DNA of 51,393 bases, taken from the NCBI GenBank assembly GCA_003554945.1, contig PWHN01000039.1, positions 1 to 51,393 on the forward strand. Direction: 5' to 3'. This document shows, in pieces, positions 33,930 to 42,452 of this stretch (its first letter is position 1; each line of letters begins with the position of its first letter). Source of the stretch: a bacterium. Lineage in GTDB: Bacteria; T1Sed10-126. A model generated the notes under the pieces. It ran no database searches, was not told where the DNA came from, and worked only from the letters and a program-made list of their open reading frames with translations. A program made the position numbers and the translations under genes.

Positions 33930-35712
33930 TTGTCACCAGTCCCGCCAGGAAGTGGAGGAACTCGAATCTTCCATTCTCCTCATTGGTCCCCCCAATGTAG
34001 GCAAAAGCGTAATTTTTAACTACTTCACCGGGCTCGACGTGGGTATGGCAAATTATCCGGGAACTACGGTTGAGTTTTCAGTCGGTGAAATTGATATTGG
34101 GGGAGAGGAATCTGCTCGTAGCTATCAACTTATCGACGTGCCCGGGACTTACACTCTGGAGGCTACTAACGCCGCCGAACAGGTTGCAGTTGATATGCTC
34201 ACCCAGCGCCCGGCCGCCGCCGTCTGTGTGCTTGACGCTCAAAACATGGAAAGCAGTCTTTATCTGCTGCTGCAGCTTTTGGAACACGAAATCCCAACCG
34301 TGGTTGCCGTAAATCGGACCGACTTGCTGGCTAACGAAGGTATGGCTGTCGACGTTGACTATCTCTCTTCCAAACTGGGACTTCCTGTGGTTGAGACAGT
34401 TGCCGTTGAGCAACGTGGACTGGAAACTGTTCGCACGGAGCTGTCCCGGCTGGTTGAAGAGCAGGCGCAACAGCGACCACATTTTTCTTCCGAAAAAATT
34501 TCTGACACAAACTCTCACTCCCGCTGGGAAAAAGCCGAAAATTTAGCCCGATCTGCCTATTATCGAGTAGGGGAGGACCAGACAGAGGCCAAGGAAAGCT
34601 GGGATCAGTTACTTGTTTCTCCAGCGACCGGTTTTCCAATAGCATTGCTTGTGCTGACCCTGATTTTTGGTCTTGTCGTCGGTCTCGGTCTGGGGTTACG
34701 CCGTTTCTTGCTCAGCCCGCTTTTTGAACACTTCGTTATTCCTCTGATTGAGTTAGGTGTTACGTCTATAATTCCCCCGGGACTCTGGCGCTCAATTCTG
34801 ATTGGCGAGTATGGTTTTCTGGTCAAGGGACTGGAGTGGCCATTTGCCCTGGTCATGCCTTATGTTCTTAGTTTTTATCTCGGGTTAACTATGCTTGAAG
34901 ACAGCGGCTACATGCCTCGGCTGGCTGTTCTACTTGATGGAATTCTCAACAAGATAGGCCTGTCCGGCGGCAACATAATTCCACTCCTGCTGGGCTACGG
35001 CTGCGCCATCCCCGGTATCCTGGCCGCCCGGGCAATGGCCAACCGCAAGGAACGACTTACTATCGCCGTCATGATTTCACTTGCTGTTCCCTGCATTGCC
35101 CAGACCGGTGCTTTTATTTCGCTGCTTGCTGAAGCCTCTATCTGGCTCATACCGCTGGTTTTTCTCTTTTCGTTTGCCGTATTAGTGCTGGCCGGTATAA
35201 TTCTTGATTTGCTAATCTCCGGCGACTGGACGCCAACGGTGCTGGAAATACCGGAATTGCTGTTGCCCCGGCCCGGTGTGATCGCCAAGAAAATATGGCT
35301 GCATTTCAAACACTTCCTGGTTGATGGGGCTGTGCCAATGGTAATCGGTGTCGGTTTAGCCGCTTTGCTTTACGAAACTGGAGCTATGGAAATTATGGCT
35401 TATTACATGCGGCCTCTTGTTGACGGCTGGCTGGGTTTGCCGGAAGAAGCGGCGACACCCCTGTTACTTGGCATTATGCGCCGTGAACTGACCGTTTTAC
35501 CGCTTCTGGACATGGAATTATCGTTCCTTCAGCTTTTTGTGGGCTCAGTTGTTGGACTCTTTTACGTCCCCTGTATCGCTGTCATTGCCACCCTGGCTAA
35601 AGAATACGGAATACGCGTTGCCGCCGCTATATTACTCTTAACAACAACTACAGCTTTTGTTGGTGGAGGTCTTATTCTTCGCGCCGGCTGGCTGTTGGCG
35701 GCTATGTTTTAA
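33922..35712 (+). CDS. feoB: FeoB-type ferrous iron transporter (short, divergent)
   Basis: A 596-residue inner-membrane protein: G domain (about 15-160), a linker, then two Gate-type membrane regions. The GTPase motifs are GPPNVGKS (22-29), the TT of G2, DVPGTYTL, and NRTD in place of the usual NMxD. The membrane part carries the FeoB cysteine regions LLGYGCAIPGILAARAM, SLAVPCIAQTGAF, and GLFYVPCIAVIATLAKEYG near the end, each with the conserved Cys. It lacks some 100-150 residues compared with long FeoB proteins. The GTG/ATG start overlaps the FeoA fusion gene by 8 bases. It imports Fe(II) or possibly Mn(II). Confidence 0.9.
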   Translation: MADCHQSRQEVEELESSILLIGPPNVGKSVIFNYFTGLDVGMANYPGTTVEFSVGEIDIGGEESARSYQLIDVPGTYTLEATNAAEQVAVDMLTQRPAAAVCVLDAQNMESSLYLLLQLLEHEIPTVVAVNRTDLLANEGMAVDVDYLSSKLGLPVVETVAVEQRGLETVRTELSRLVEEQAQQRPHFSSEKISDTNSHSRWEKAENLARSAYYRVGEDQTEAKESWDQLLVSPATGFPIALLVLTLIFGLVVGLGLGLRRFLLSPLFEHFVIPLIELGVTSIIPPGLWRSILIGEYGFLVKGLEWPFALVMPYVLSFYLGLTMLEDSGYMPRLAVLLDGILNKIGLSGGNIIPLLLGYGCAIPGILAARAMANRKERLTIAVMISLAVPCIAQTGAFISLLAEASIWLIPLVFLFSFAVLVLAGIILDLLISGDWTPTVLEIPELLLPRPGVIAKKIWLHFKHFLVDGAVPMVIGVGLAALLYETGAMEIMAYYMRPLVDGWLGLPEEAATPLLLGIMRRELTVLPLLDMELSFLQLFVGSVVGLFYVPCIAVIATLAKEYGIRVAAAILLLTTTTAFVGGGLILRAGWLLAAMF

Positions 35713-35716
35713 TAAT

Positions 35717-35986
35717 ATGGAGGTAGGTCGGGATGTCATGGGCACTATGGCCAATACGCTTATCCTTGCTTATGTCGGCGGCGCCATTCCTTTTCTTTTG
35801 CTTTTAATGCACAATCAAATTCACTGGCTGCGTATTGTAAATATGGATTTTATGGCCGCTGAAATCCTCAGTGGTATTGCCGGCACGCTGGGTCTTGTCG
35901 TAGCTATCCCTATTACCGCTCTTTCAGTTGCACTGCTTCCGGAGAAGCTGTCAAATTTGTCTATGCCGCTGCCCTTTTGTTCCTAA
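35717..35986 (+). pseudogene. YibE/F-like membrane protein, C-terminal fragment
   Basis: An 89-residue open stretch beginning four bases after the feoB stop. It reads MEVGRDVMGTMANTLILAYV, then a second hydrophobic helix SGIAGTLGLVVAIPITALSV, matching the C-terminal end of YibE/F-family membrane proteins (normally about 350-400 residues). The N-terminal 75% is absent. GGAGG at 35719-35723 overlaps the first ATG and lies 14 bases before ATG 35738. It is probably a remnant, but a small two-helix FeoB partner (FeoC-like by position) is possible. The following 84-bp gap shows no clear signal beyond the AAAGGAG site of the next gene. Confidence 0.55.
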
Positions 35987-36070
35987 AAGATTGGTATTAA
36001 GTTACAACTTGATTTAAGGATTGTTCCTTAGTCTCGCAAAAGCGTATTATTAAAAAAAGGAGCGATAAAT

Positions 36071-36943
36071 GTGACCTGGTTTCGCAGTCGTTGGCCCTGG
36101 ATGTTAGCAGCGGTGCTTCTGGTGACGGTGATGATTGGGTGGGGTGTCTATCAGGAAATGGTTCGTGAGCTTCCTGAGGGATTAATTCAGGCGGCCGGAC
36201 GGATAGAGGGAGATGAGGTCCGGGTTTCGGCAGAAGTTTCTGCCCGGGTTGATTCGGTTGCTGTTAATGAAGGTGATACTGTAACAACAGGTCAACTGCT
36301 TGTCGAACTTGACAGTAGCCGCCTAAAAAACCAATATAATGCTGCTTCTGCGCGTCAAAAGCAAGCTGAAGCTCAACTTGAATATGTGCAGCAGGAATAC
36401 AGGCGCCACGAAACCCTCCTGCGTCGTGACCAGGTAAGCACTCAACAGTATGAAAAAGTTCGGTCCGAGTATCTTTCTGCCCGGGCTGAACTCCAGACCA
36501 GCCGGGCCAAGTTAGATCAGGCCGAGAATGATCTCGAAGACGTCCGGATCAAATCGCCACTTTCAGGTCACCTTCTGGCCCGTTTCGTCGAACCGGGTGA
36601 ATGGGCCGGGGTGGGGACACCTTTGGTGGAGATAGTGGATCTCGAAAAATTATACATGAAGGTTTACGTTCCCGGACCGCTGGTGGGGAAACTAAGCCAC
36701 GGGGCAAGCGCTAAAATTTACACTGACGCTTATCCTGATGAGCCTTTTTCGGGTCAAATTCGCCGAATCTCTGACCGGGCTGAGTTTACTCCACGCACCG
36801 TCGAAACCCGAGAGGAGCGGCCCCGTCTAGTGTTTGCGGTTGAAATTGCTATTGATAACCCGGCGGGCAGGCTGAAACCGGGCATGCCCGGCGACGCAAT
36901 CCTCCGCTGGGATCCCGATGTCGACTGGCAACCCCCGCGGTAA
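36071..36943 (+). CDS. ybhG: HlyD/YbhG-type membrane fusion protein
   Basis: A 290-residue periplasmic adaptor anchored by one N-terminal helix (about 9-27). It has the biotinyl-lipoyl-like half (EVRVSAEVSARVDSVAVNEGDTVTTGQLL), a long coiled-coil hairpin (about 75-160), the second lipoyl half (IKSPLSGHLLARFVEPGEWAG) and a beta-barrel end. It matches YbhG of E. coli. GTG 36071 follows AAAAAGGAGCGATAAAT. It is the first gene of a ybhGFSR-type ABC efflux set; a repeat-rich 314-bp gap separates it from the ATPase gene. Confidence 0.9.
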   Translation: MTWFRSRWPWMLAAVLLVTVMIGWGVYQEMVRELPEGLIQAAGRIEGDEVRVSAEVSARVDSVAVNEGDTVTTGQLLVELDSSRLKNQYNAASARQKQAEAQLEYVQQEYRRHETLLRRDQVSTQQYEKVRSEYLSARAELQTSRAKLDQAENDLEDVRIKSPLSGHLLARFVEPGEWAGVGTPLVEIVDLEKLYMKVYVPGPLVGKLSHGASAKIYTDAYPDEPFSGQIRRISDRAEFTPRTVETREERPRLVFAVEIAIDNPAGRLKPGMPGDAILRWDPDVDWQPPR

Positions 36944-37257
36944 AATTAATTTGTATTTTGTAAGCGTTCAAAAAATCTGGACACGGATTCACACGGATTA
37001 AAGGGATTATGTAATTGTTTGGTGCCCCCGGCGTTATGGTGGGAACCAATAACGTCCCAGGGCTTGATCCAACGGTCGTTATTGTGGTCTTGATCTTCAG
37101 TTTGTCATTGTGGGAACGTATAACGTTCCAAGGCTCCGACCCGCAATCCATTTTCTCCCCCCCCTTTGTCTTTCCCCCCGTCAAGGGGGGGAAAAGAAAG
37201 GGAGGAATGACGAGGATTAATGTTTAGTGTATTTCCCTACTGGACGTGCATAAATAC
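36944..37257. repeat. 314-bp gap with degenerate B-type and C-type palindromes
   Basis: A CACGGATTCACACGGATTAAAGGGATT tandem word (about 36979-37006, quoted here across two halves) starts the region. Then comes a degenerate patch with GGCGTTATGGTGGGAACC and TGTGGGAACGTATAACGTTCC, containing an ACGT-centred palindrome (GGAACGTATAACGTTCC, about 37113-37129) and the B-like ACCCGCAATCCATT. A C palindrome follows (TTTCCCCCC 37171-37179, GGGGGGAAA 37086+100 to 37194 on the same strand). No gene is supported. The first reliable start for the next gene is ATG 37258, without a clear ribosome binding site. Confidence 0.65.
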
Positions 37258-39117
37258 ATGCCGGCAATAAATGCTCAAAACGTTAGCAAAAGTTACACGG
37301 ACGAGGAAATCGCTCTTGACCGTGTCTCGCTGACCGCGGAATCTAACCGGATAACCGGTCTGGTTGGACCCGACGGTGCCGGCAAGACGACGCTGATGAA
37401 AATAATTGCCGGCGTTCTCTGGCCCGATGAGGGGGATGTGCAGGTCGGCGATATAGACGTCCTTCAACAACCCGAAGAACTCAAGGCAAATATTGGTTTT
37501 ATGCCCCAGGGGCTGGGAGCAGCCCTGTACGACCGGCTTTCTATCCGGGAAAACATGGAGTTTGTTCGTGACCTGCGGGGCCTGGATGAGGCTTCTTACC
37601 AGGAACAGATACGTCCTCTGCTGAAATTAACTCGTCTGGAAAAATTTATCGAACGCCGTGCCGGGCAACTTTCCGGCGGTATGCGTCAGAAGTTAGCACT
37701 TATTCTTTCCGTTCTTCATTACCCCGACGTATTGCTGCTCGACGAACCGACAACCGGTATTGATCCCCTGTCTCGCCAGGAGTTCTGGACTCTGATAGCC
37801 CGACTGCGTGAGGAACGCGACCTGACAGTTCTCGTTTGTACGGCCAACCTGGAGGAGGCAGAACGCTGCTCAAATGTATTTCTGTTCCACGAAGGACAGA
37901 TTCAGCAGCGCGGCTCGCCGGAGCAGTTGAAACTAGAGCTTGCCGGCCAGGTATATAGGCTTGAATACTCCACTAACAAATCTTTGCCCGCTGTGAAAGT
38001 AGGGGAGGAGGCGCTGGATTTTTATCGTGACGGTCACTATCTGCGGCTGCGGAAAAAGGAAAATAGTAAGTTTCCCGACTCAATCTCTGATTATGACTGG
38101 CAAGCGGCGGAAGCTACTGTGGAAGATGTTATGCGCTCCGTCGTTCCCCGGACGGAGCTCCCCCCTTTGCCTGCTGTTAATGGGGACAAATCCACAGGAG
38201 CAAAAATTAATTTTGAGGGGCTAACAAAGCAGTTTGGTAGTTTTACTGCCGTCAACGAGGTTAGTGGCAGGCTGAAGCCGGGCGAGGTTTACGGCCTTCT
38301 TGGCCCCAACGGTGCCGGGAAAACAACTCTAATAAAGATGATCTGCTGTCTGTTGGAGCCAACTGCCGGCCAGGTTTTTGCCGATGACCGTAACGTCTGG
38401 GAAGAACGCGAGTGGTTCAAGCGCCAGCTCGGCTACATGTCTCAGCAGTTTTCCCTCTACCGGGACCTGACGGTGCGCGAGAACGTCGAGCTTTACTCAG
38501 GGCTTTATGATGCCGACCGGGACTTTTCCAAAGCTCTGCTTGAAAGATTTGATCTCATCAATTATGAGGGAACTCTTACTGCTGATTTGCCCGGGGGGAT
38601 GCGACAGCGCCTGGCGCTGACAACGGCACTTCAGCATCAGCCGCGATTTCTTGTTTTAGACGAACCGACCTCGGGTGTTGACCCAGCCGCCCGCGAGGTT
38701 TTCTGGGAGACGATAAGACAGACGGCCCAGGAGCGGGACCTGACCGTTCTTGTTACCACCCATTACTTAAGCGAAGCGGAATATTGCGATCAACTGGGAT
38801 TAATGAACGAGGGCGATTGGATCGGTTCAGGCAGTCCCGCAGATATTCGTGAACAGGCTTATCGCCGCGGTGGCGGTGTACTCTTGGTCCGGGCGGAGCA
38901 GTTTCGTGAAGCTTCCCGCCGGCTTCGCCGGGAATTTTCCGATTTGACCGTGATTGGCCGTGATATCCGGATTCGCACTCGTCAGCCCGAAGAGACGGCA
39001 AAAGAAGTTAAGGCGAAATTGTCGGGACTTGCGGGCACAGTCCATACTGAACCGGCCGAACTGCTAATGGAAGAGGCCTTTATCGACCACATCCGTGCCC
39101 ACGAGGCAAATAATTAA
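37258..39117 (+). CDS. ybhF: Duplicated ABC-transporter ATPase (YbhF-like)
   Basis: A 619-residue cytoplasmic ATPase with two complete ABC domains joined head to tail, as in YbhF. Domain 1 has Walker A GPDGAGKTT, signature LSGGMRQK and LLLDEPTTGIDP; domain 2 has GPNGAGKTT, signature LPGGMRQR and LVLDEPTSGVDP. Both have the switch His region (CTANLEEAE in the first, where His is lost; TTHYLSEAE in the second). ATG 37258 is preferred to GTG 37246 because it starts MPAINAQNVSKSYTD. It powers the two permeases that follow, with repeats in both gaps. Confidence 0.93.
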   Translation: MPAINAQNVSKSYTDEEIALDRVSLTAESNRITGLVGPDGAGKTTLMKIIAGVLWPDEGDVQVGDIDVLQQPEELKANIGFMPQGLGAALYDRLSIRENMEFVRDLRGLDEASYQEQIRPLLKLTRLEKFIERRAGQLSGGMRQKLALILSVLHYPDVLLLDEPTTGIDPLSRQEFWTLIARLREERDLTVLVCTANLEEAERCSNVFLFHEGQIQQRGSPEQLKLELAGQVYRLEYSTNKSLPAVKVGEEALDFYRDGHYLRLRKKENSKFPDSISDYDWQAAEATVEDVMRSVVPRTELPPLPAVNGDKSTGAKINFEGLTKQFGSFTAVNEVSGRLKPGEVYGLLGPNGAGKTTLIKMICCLLEPTAGQVFADDRNVWEEREWFKRQLGYMSQQFSLYRDLTVRENVELYSGLYDADRDFSKALLERFDLINYEGTLTADLPGGMRQRLALTTALQHQPRFLVLDEPTSGVDPAAREVFWETIRQTAQERDLTVLVTTHYLSEAEYCDQLGLMNEGDWIGSGSPADIREQAYRRGGGVLLVRAEQFREASRRLRREFSDLTVIGRDIRIRTRQPEETAKEVKAKLSGLAGTVHTEPAELLMEEAFIDHIRAHEANN

Positions 39118-39373
39118 TTTTAGTGTCATTCGAGCCGCCGACCCGAAAGGGGACGAACCACTACTGACGTCATTCCGGCCTCCGAGCCGGAATCCATCTT
39201 GAATTTTAAACGGGGATAGTTCAAACCCGTAAAAATGGATTGCGGATCGTGGTCCGCAATGACGCCGGTGACGCTAAACAGGTTCGATAAATGTTATGTC
39301 AAGCTTGTGACTTTCTGATGGAGTTCTGGAGAGAAAATCAAAAGAGGGAAGAGTGAAGAGGTGAACAACTACG
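39118..39373. repeat. A-B palindrome pair between ybhF and ybhS
   Basis: An A palindrome (ATTCCGGC 39172-39179, GCCGGAAT 39186-39193) with trailer CATCTTGAATTTTAAACGGG is followed by CCCGTAAAAATGG and a B palindrome (ATTGCGGA 39239-39246, TCCGCAAT 39253-39260). Both order and spacing match the copy at 16.9 kb, so the pair looks like a fixed unit. GACGCTAAACAGGTT (39268-39282) repeats a word found at 21.12 kb. AGAGGTG about 12 bases upstream serves ybhS. Confidence 0.78.
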
Positions 39374-40534
39374 ATGTTTAAACGTCTATGGGCGGTCATT
39401 CTTAAGGAAACTCGAGAATTTGTACGGGACCCGCTCTACGTCTCACTTGTTGTTATTGGTCCCATACTGATGCTGGTCATGTTTGGTTATGGAATGGATA
39501 TGGACGTTGAAGAGCTGCACATGGTTGCAGTCGACCACGACAATTCGGAATACAGCCGTGAACTTCTTGAAAAATTTCAGCACGACAATACCTTTTTACT
39601 CCAGGAAACTATTTATTCGACTGCCCAAGCGGAAGAAATGCTTAAAGCTGCCGAGGCTCGCTTTGCCCTGGTGATTCCACCTGATTTTGGCAGTAAAATT
39701 TCCCGGGGAGAGCAGGCCGAACTTGAAGCTCTCGCCGAAGCCACCTACACGACCCAGGCCCAGACGGCTCTTGGCTATGCGGAGGCTATCGCTCAGCAGT
39801 ATCTCGATCAAATCTGGCGCCGGCGTGGAGGGGAGGGTAGTGGTGGGGAGTCTTCCGGGGAGAGCTGGCTGCGTGGACTTCCATTTTCTATCGGATTGCA
39901 GCATAACGTCTGGTTTAATCCTGATCTTGAGAGTAAAAACTATCTGATCCCGGGCCTCTATGCCATTGTCTTAACCTATTTCCCGGCGGTTATTGCCTCC
40001 TTCATGTTTGTCCGCGAACGGGAGACCGGAACTGACCTTAATTACCTGGCCTCAACCGCCCAGCCCTGGGAAATTGTTTTTGGCAAAGCGATTCCCTACG
40101 GGCTGGTAGTCAGCCTGGTTCAGTTTGTCCTCGCTGCTATAGCACTCGGTATCTTCCAGGTTCGTTTCCAGGGGAGTCTGCTGCTTTTGTTTCTGGCTGG
40201 AACCTTCTATATCTTCTGCACTATAGGGCTCGGTCTCTTTATTTCAGTTCTCTGCCGCACCCAAATTTCCGCTCTGATTATTACGGTTGTTGCAGTTCTC
40301 TTGCCCTCATTCATGTATTCGGGTTTATATGGTCCGGTGGCCCCGGATGAACCGCTTGCCCTGGCTATTTCTCACCTGGTTCCCGCCTATTATTTTGTTA
40401 CTATCTGCCGGGGTATTTTTCTGAAGGGTCTTGGGCTGACCTATTATGCTTTTGAGGTCGCAGCACTGTTTGTTCTTACACTGTTCATCTACGGGGTTGC
40501 CATATCTGCTTTTAGCAAGAGGAGAAAAAAGTGA
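39374..40534 (+). CDS. ybhS: ABC-2 type permease (YbhS-like)
   Basis: A 386-residue ABC-2 permease with one N-terminal helix (about 22-42), a large periplasmic domain (about 45-185, VDHDNSEYSREL near its start) and five C-terminal helices (about 190-380). The end portion YSGLYGPVAPDEPLALAISHLVPAYYF is typical of the family. It is the first of two paired permeases. With YbhF and YbhG it would form a drug or ion efflux pump. The periplasmic domain contains an unusual GEGSGGESSGESW low-complexity stretch. Confidence 0.9.
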   Translation: MFKRLWAVILKETREFVRDPLYVSLVVIGPILMLVMFGYGMDMDVEELHMVAVDHDNSEYSRELLEKFQHDNTFLLQETIYSTAQAEEMLKAAEARFALVIPPDFGSKISRGEQAELEALAEATYTTQAQTALGYAEAIAQQYLDQIWRRRGGEGSGGESSGESWLRGLPFSIGLQHNVWFNPDLESKNYLIPGLYAIVLTYFPAVIASFMFVRERETGTDLNYLASTAQPWEIVFGKAIPYGLVVSLVQFVLAAIALGIFQVRFQGSLLLLFLAGTFYIFCTIGLGLFISVLCRTQISALIITVVAVLLPSFMYSGLYGPVAPDEPLALAISHLVPAYYFVTICRGIFLKGLGLTYYAFEVAALFVLTLFIYGVAISAFSKRRKK

Positions 40535-40790
40535 TTGGGTATAACCAACCGTCGTCATTCCGGGCGAAGCGAAGCGGAGACCCGGAATCCATGTTGAATT
40601 TACGAAGGTCATTGAATAAGGCCATTGAACATGGATTGCGGGTCGTGGCCCGCAATGACAACCGTTGGGTCAAGTCCTGGGACGTTATTTGTTCCCGGCA
40701 ATGCGCAGCGGGGTTCACAATAACGAAGACTGGCTCAAGTTTTAGAACGCCATTGATTTTCGTCTGTGACGAAGTTTGGGGGAGATGCTG
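40535..40790. repeat. A-like and B palindromes between the two permease genes
   Basis: An A-like palindrome with changed loop (ATTCCGGG 40557-40564, CCCGGAAT 40581-40588, loop GCGAAGCGAAGC) has trailer CCATGTTGAATTTACG. A B palindrome (ATTGCGGG 40635-40642, CCCGCAAT 40649-40656) follows. GGGACGTTATTTGTTCCC (about 40679-40696) resembles words at 17.07 and 37.12 kb. GGGGGAG at 40778-40784 is the ribosome binding site of ybhR. Confidence 0.75.
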
Positions 40791-41900
40791 ATGTTTGGAC
40801 GCATTTTCACTCTACTGGGCAAGGAGTTCGCACAGCTCCTGCAGGACAAGGCGCTGCTGGGGATAATTTTGTATGGCTTCACTATCGCTATTTATACTGC
40901 TGCCTCTGTCTTTATTTTTGAACCCCGTGAAGCCTCAGTGATTATTCTCGACCATAGTCGCAGCGAACCCAGCCGAGAATTGGTCCATAAATTGCAAGAA
41001 CCCCATTTTGAAATCCGTGATTTTGTTTCAAGCGAGGCTGACATTGAGCGATATCTGATGGAGGAACGGGCCGCTCTTGCTCTTGTTATTCCGCCAGATT
41101 TTCAGGAACGGTTGCCCCGGGGGGACGCCCAGGTGGAGCTGGTGCTCGACGGTACAATGTCGGTTACAGCAACTATGGCCGCCCAGTTTATTTCCAGTAT
41201 TGTCCACGATTATGGTGTCCAGTTGCGCCGGAGGCATGGAATCGATGCGGCCGGTCCTTCGCTGACCGTTCATCCCCGGCCGCTGTTTAATCCTGATTTA
41301 AAACACGAGTGGTTTGGGGGTCTGATTGAATTTTTGTTTATGATGACTATCTTTGGTATGTTACTTACTGCTGCCGCTCTTGTGCGTGAGAAAGAACACG
41401 GCACCCTGGAACAGCTCGCCGTAAGTCCTGCCAGCTCCTTTGAAATTCTCGTCGCCAAACTTATGATGGCCGTAATTGTATGTTTGATATTTTCAACCCT
41501 GAGCCTTTTTGGCATCATTCAGACACTGTTCGGGTTTCCCATAAACCAGCAGGTCTTTCTCTTTTACGGGGCTACAGCACTGTTTCTTTTTACCATGTCC
41601 GGCCTTGGAGTGGCGATCGCCGCTGTTACGGAAAATATATCACAAGCGACGCTGGCCCTGATACTTCTTCTAACACCAATGCTTTTCCTCTCCGGTGTTG
41701 TTATGCCCGTCGAGAACCTGCCCGGTTTTATGTACTGGGGCAGTTATATTTTCCCACTTCGCTATTACCTCGAGATCAGTTTTGCGACTTTGGTCCGCGG
41801 TGCCGGTTTTTTTGTCGTCGCCCCCCAGCTCCTCCTGATGACAGTCCTCGGCCTCTTTTTCTTCGCTTTTTCCGTCTACTACTTCCACCGCACGGTTTGA
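40791..41900 (+). CDS. ybhR: ABC-2 type permease (YbhR-like)
   Basis: A 369-residue ABC-2 permease paralogous to the preceding gene, with the same plan: N-terminal helix, periplasmic domain (VIILDHSRSEPSRELVHKL) and five C-terminal helices including FLSGVVMPVENLPGFMYWGSYIFPLRYYLE. ATG 40791 is chosen over ATG 40785 and TTG 40776 because GGGGGAG (40778-40784) lies 6 bases before it. It completes the ybhG-F-S-R set. No terminator is obvious in the 142 bp that follow. Confidence 0.9.
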   Translation: MFGRIFTLLGKEFAQLLQDKALLGIILYGFTIAIYTAASVFIFEPREASVIILDHSRSEPSRELVHKLQEPHFEIRDFVSSEADIERYLMEERAALALVIPPDFQERLPRGDAQVELVLDGTMSVTATMAAQFISSIVHDYGVQLRRRHGIDAAGPSLTVHPRPLFNPDLKHEWFGGLIEFLFMMTIFGMLLTAAALVREKEHGTLEQLAVSPASSFEILVAKLMMAVIVCLIFSTLSLFGIIQTLFGFPINQQVFLFYGATALFLFTMSGLGVAIAAVTENISQATLALILLLTPMLFLSGVVMPVENLPGFMYWGSYIFPLRYYLEISFATLVRGAGFFVVAPQLLLMTVLGLFFFAFSVYYFHRTV

Positions 41901-42042
41901 TGTTGGGATAAGTCCTGAACAGCTCTTCGCTCTCAATTGATTTATGTGGTGGAGTACGTTATATTTATTTTGTAGATAGGATAGGTATTCAGGAGGAAAG
42001 AGTAGACAAAAAAGATACTCTATTTTTTGTGAGGTTTCCATT

Positions 42043-42258
42043 ATGACTAACACCACAAAAATCATGGATGACGTGATGAATTTGTCGCCAGTGAAAAGGG
42101 CAAAATTGATTGATCAACTGCTTTCCAGTTTAGATAAACCAGACACCGAAATTGATAAGAAGTGGAAAAAAGAAGCCGAAAATCGATTAAAAGCTGTGCG
42201 AGAAGGAAAAATTCGTAGTGTACCATTAGCCGAAATTCTTTCTAAGTATCAAGCCTGA
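42043..42258 (+). CDS. Antitoxin of a RelE/ParE-type module (addiction module component)
   Basis: A 71-residue protein with NLSPVKRAKLIDQLLSSLDKP near the start and EAENRLKAVREGKIRSVPLAE near the end, the pattern of the small addiction-module antitoxin family that pairs with ParE/RelE-like toxins. ATG 42043 lacks a strong ribosome binding site (GAGGTTTCC upstream). Its stop overlaps the ATG of a broken toxin gene. As an antitoxin without an intact partner it may be a surviving remnant or may neutralise toxins made elsewhere in the genome. Confidence 0.8.
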   Translation: MTNTTKIMDDVMNLSPVKRAKLIDQLLSSLDKPDTEIDKKWKKEAENRLKAVREGKIRSVPLAEILSKYQA

Positions 42259-42429
42259 TGGATGTTCAATTTCTTGAAGTCGTTTACTAAAAATACACGA
42301 CGAGCTCTTGTTCGTCGTTTCCCTTACGGAATAATTTACCAGCCCCTTGAAGAATATATTGAAGTTGTAGCCGTTGCTCATTTGCATCGTGATCCTACCC
42401 GGTGGAAAAAGCGTCTTGAAAATTTATAA
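42258..42429 (+). pseudogene. RelE/ParE-type toxin broken by an internal deletion
   Basis: ATG 42258 overlaps the antitoxin stop and reads MDVQFLEVVY then TAA (42288-42290). From about 42277 the next frame reads KSFTKNTRRALVRRFPYG, then IIYQPLEEYIEVVAVAHLHR and DPTRWKKRLENL, ending at TAA 42427-42429. Intact toxins run about 95 residues, starting MDVxFxxxA and ending with RRFPY-VVAVAH-R-P-W; here about 40 central residues are missing and the frame is shifted. The end retains the catalytic-type tail but cannot be made as one protein. It looks like a recent loss. Confidence 0.75.
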
Positions 42430-42452
42430 CCGATGTCCGGGAGGGAATAATT

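Noticed and set aside
37015-37227. 70-codon frame between ybhG and ybhF
   Set aside because: It is made of degenerate palindromic repeats.
40531-40791. 86-codon frame between the two permease genes
   Set aside because: It reads A- and B-type repeats; no ribosome binding site and no recognisable domain.
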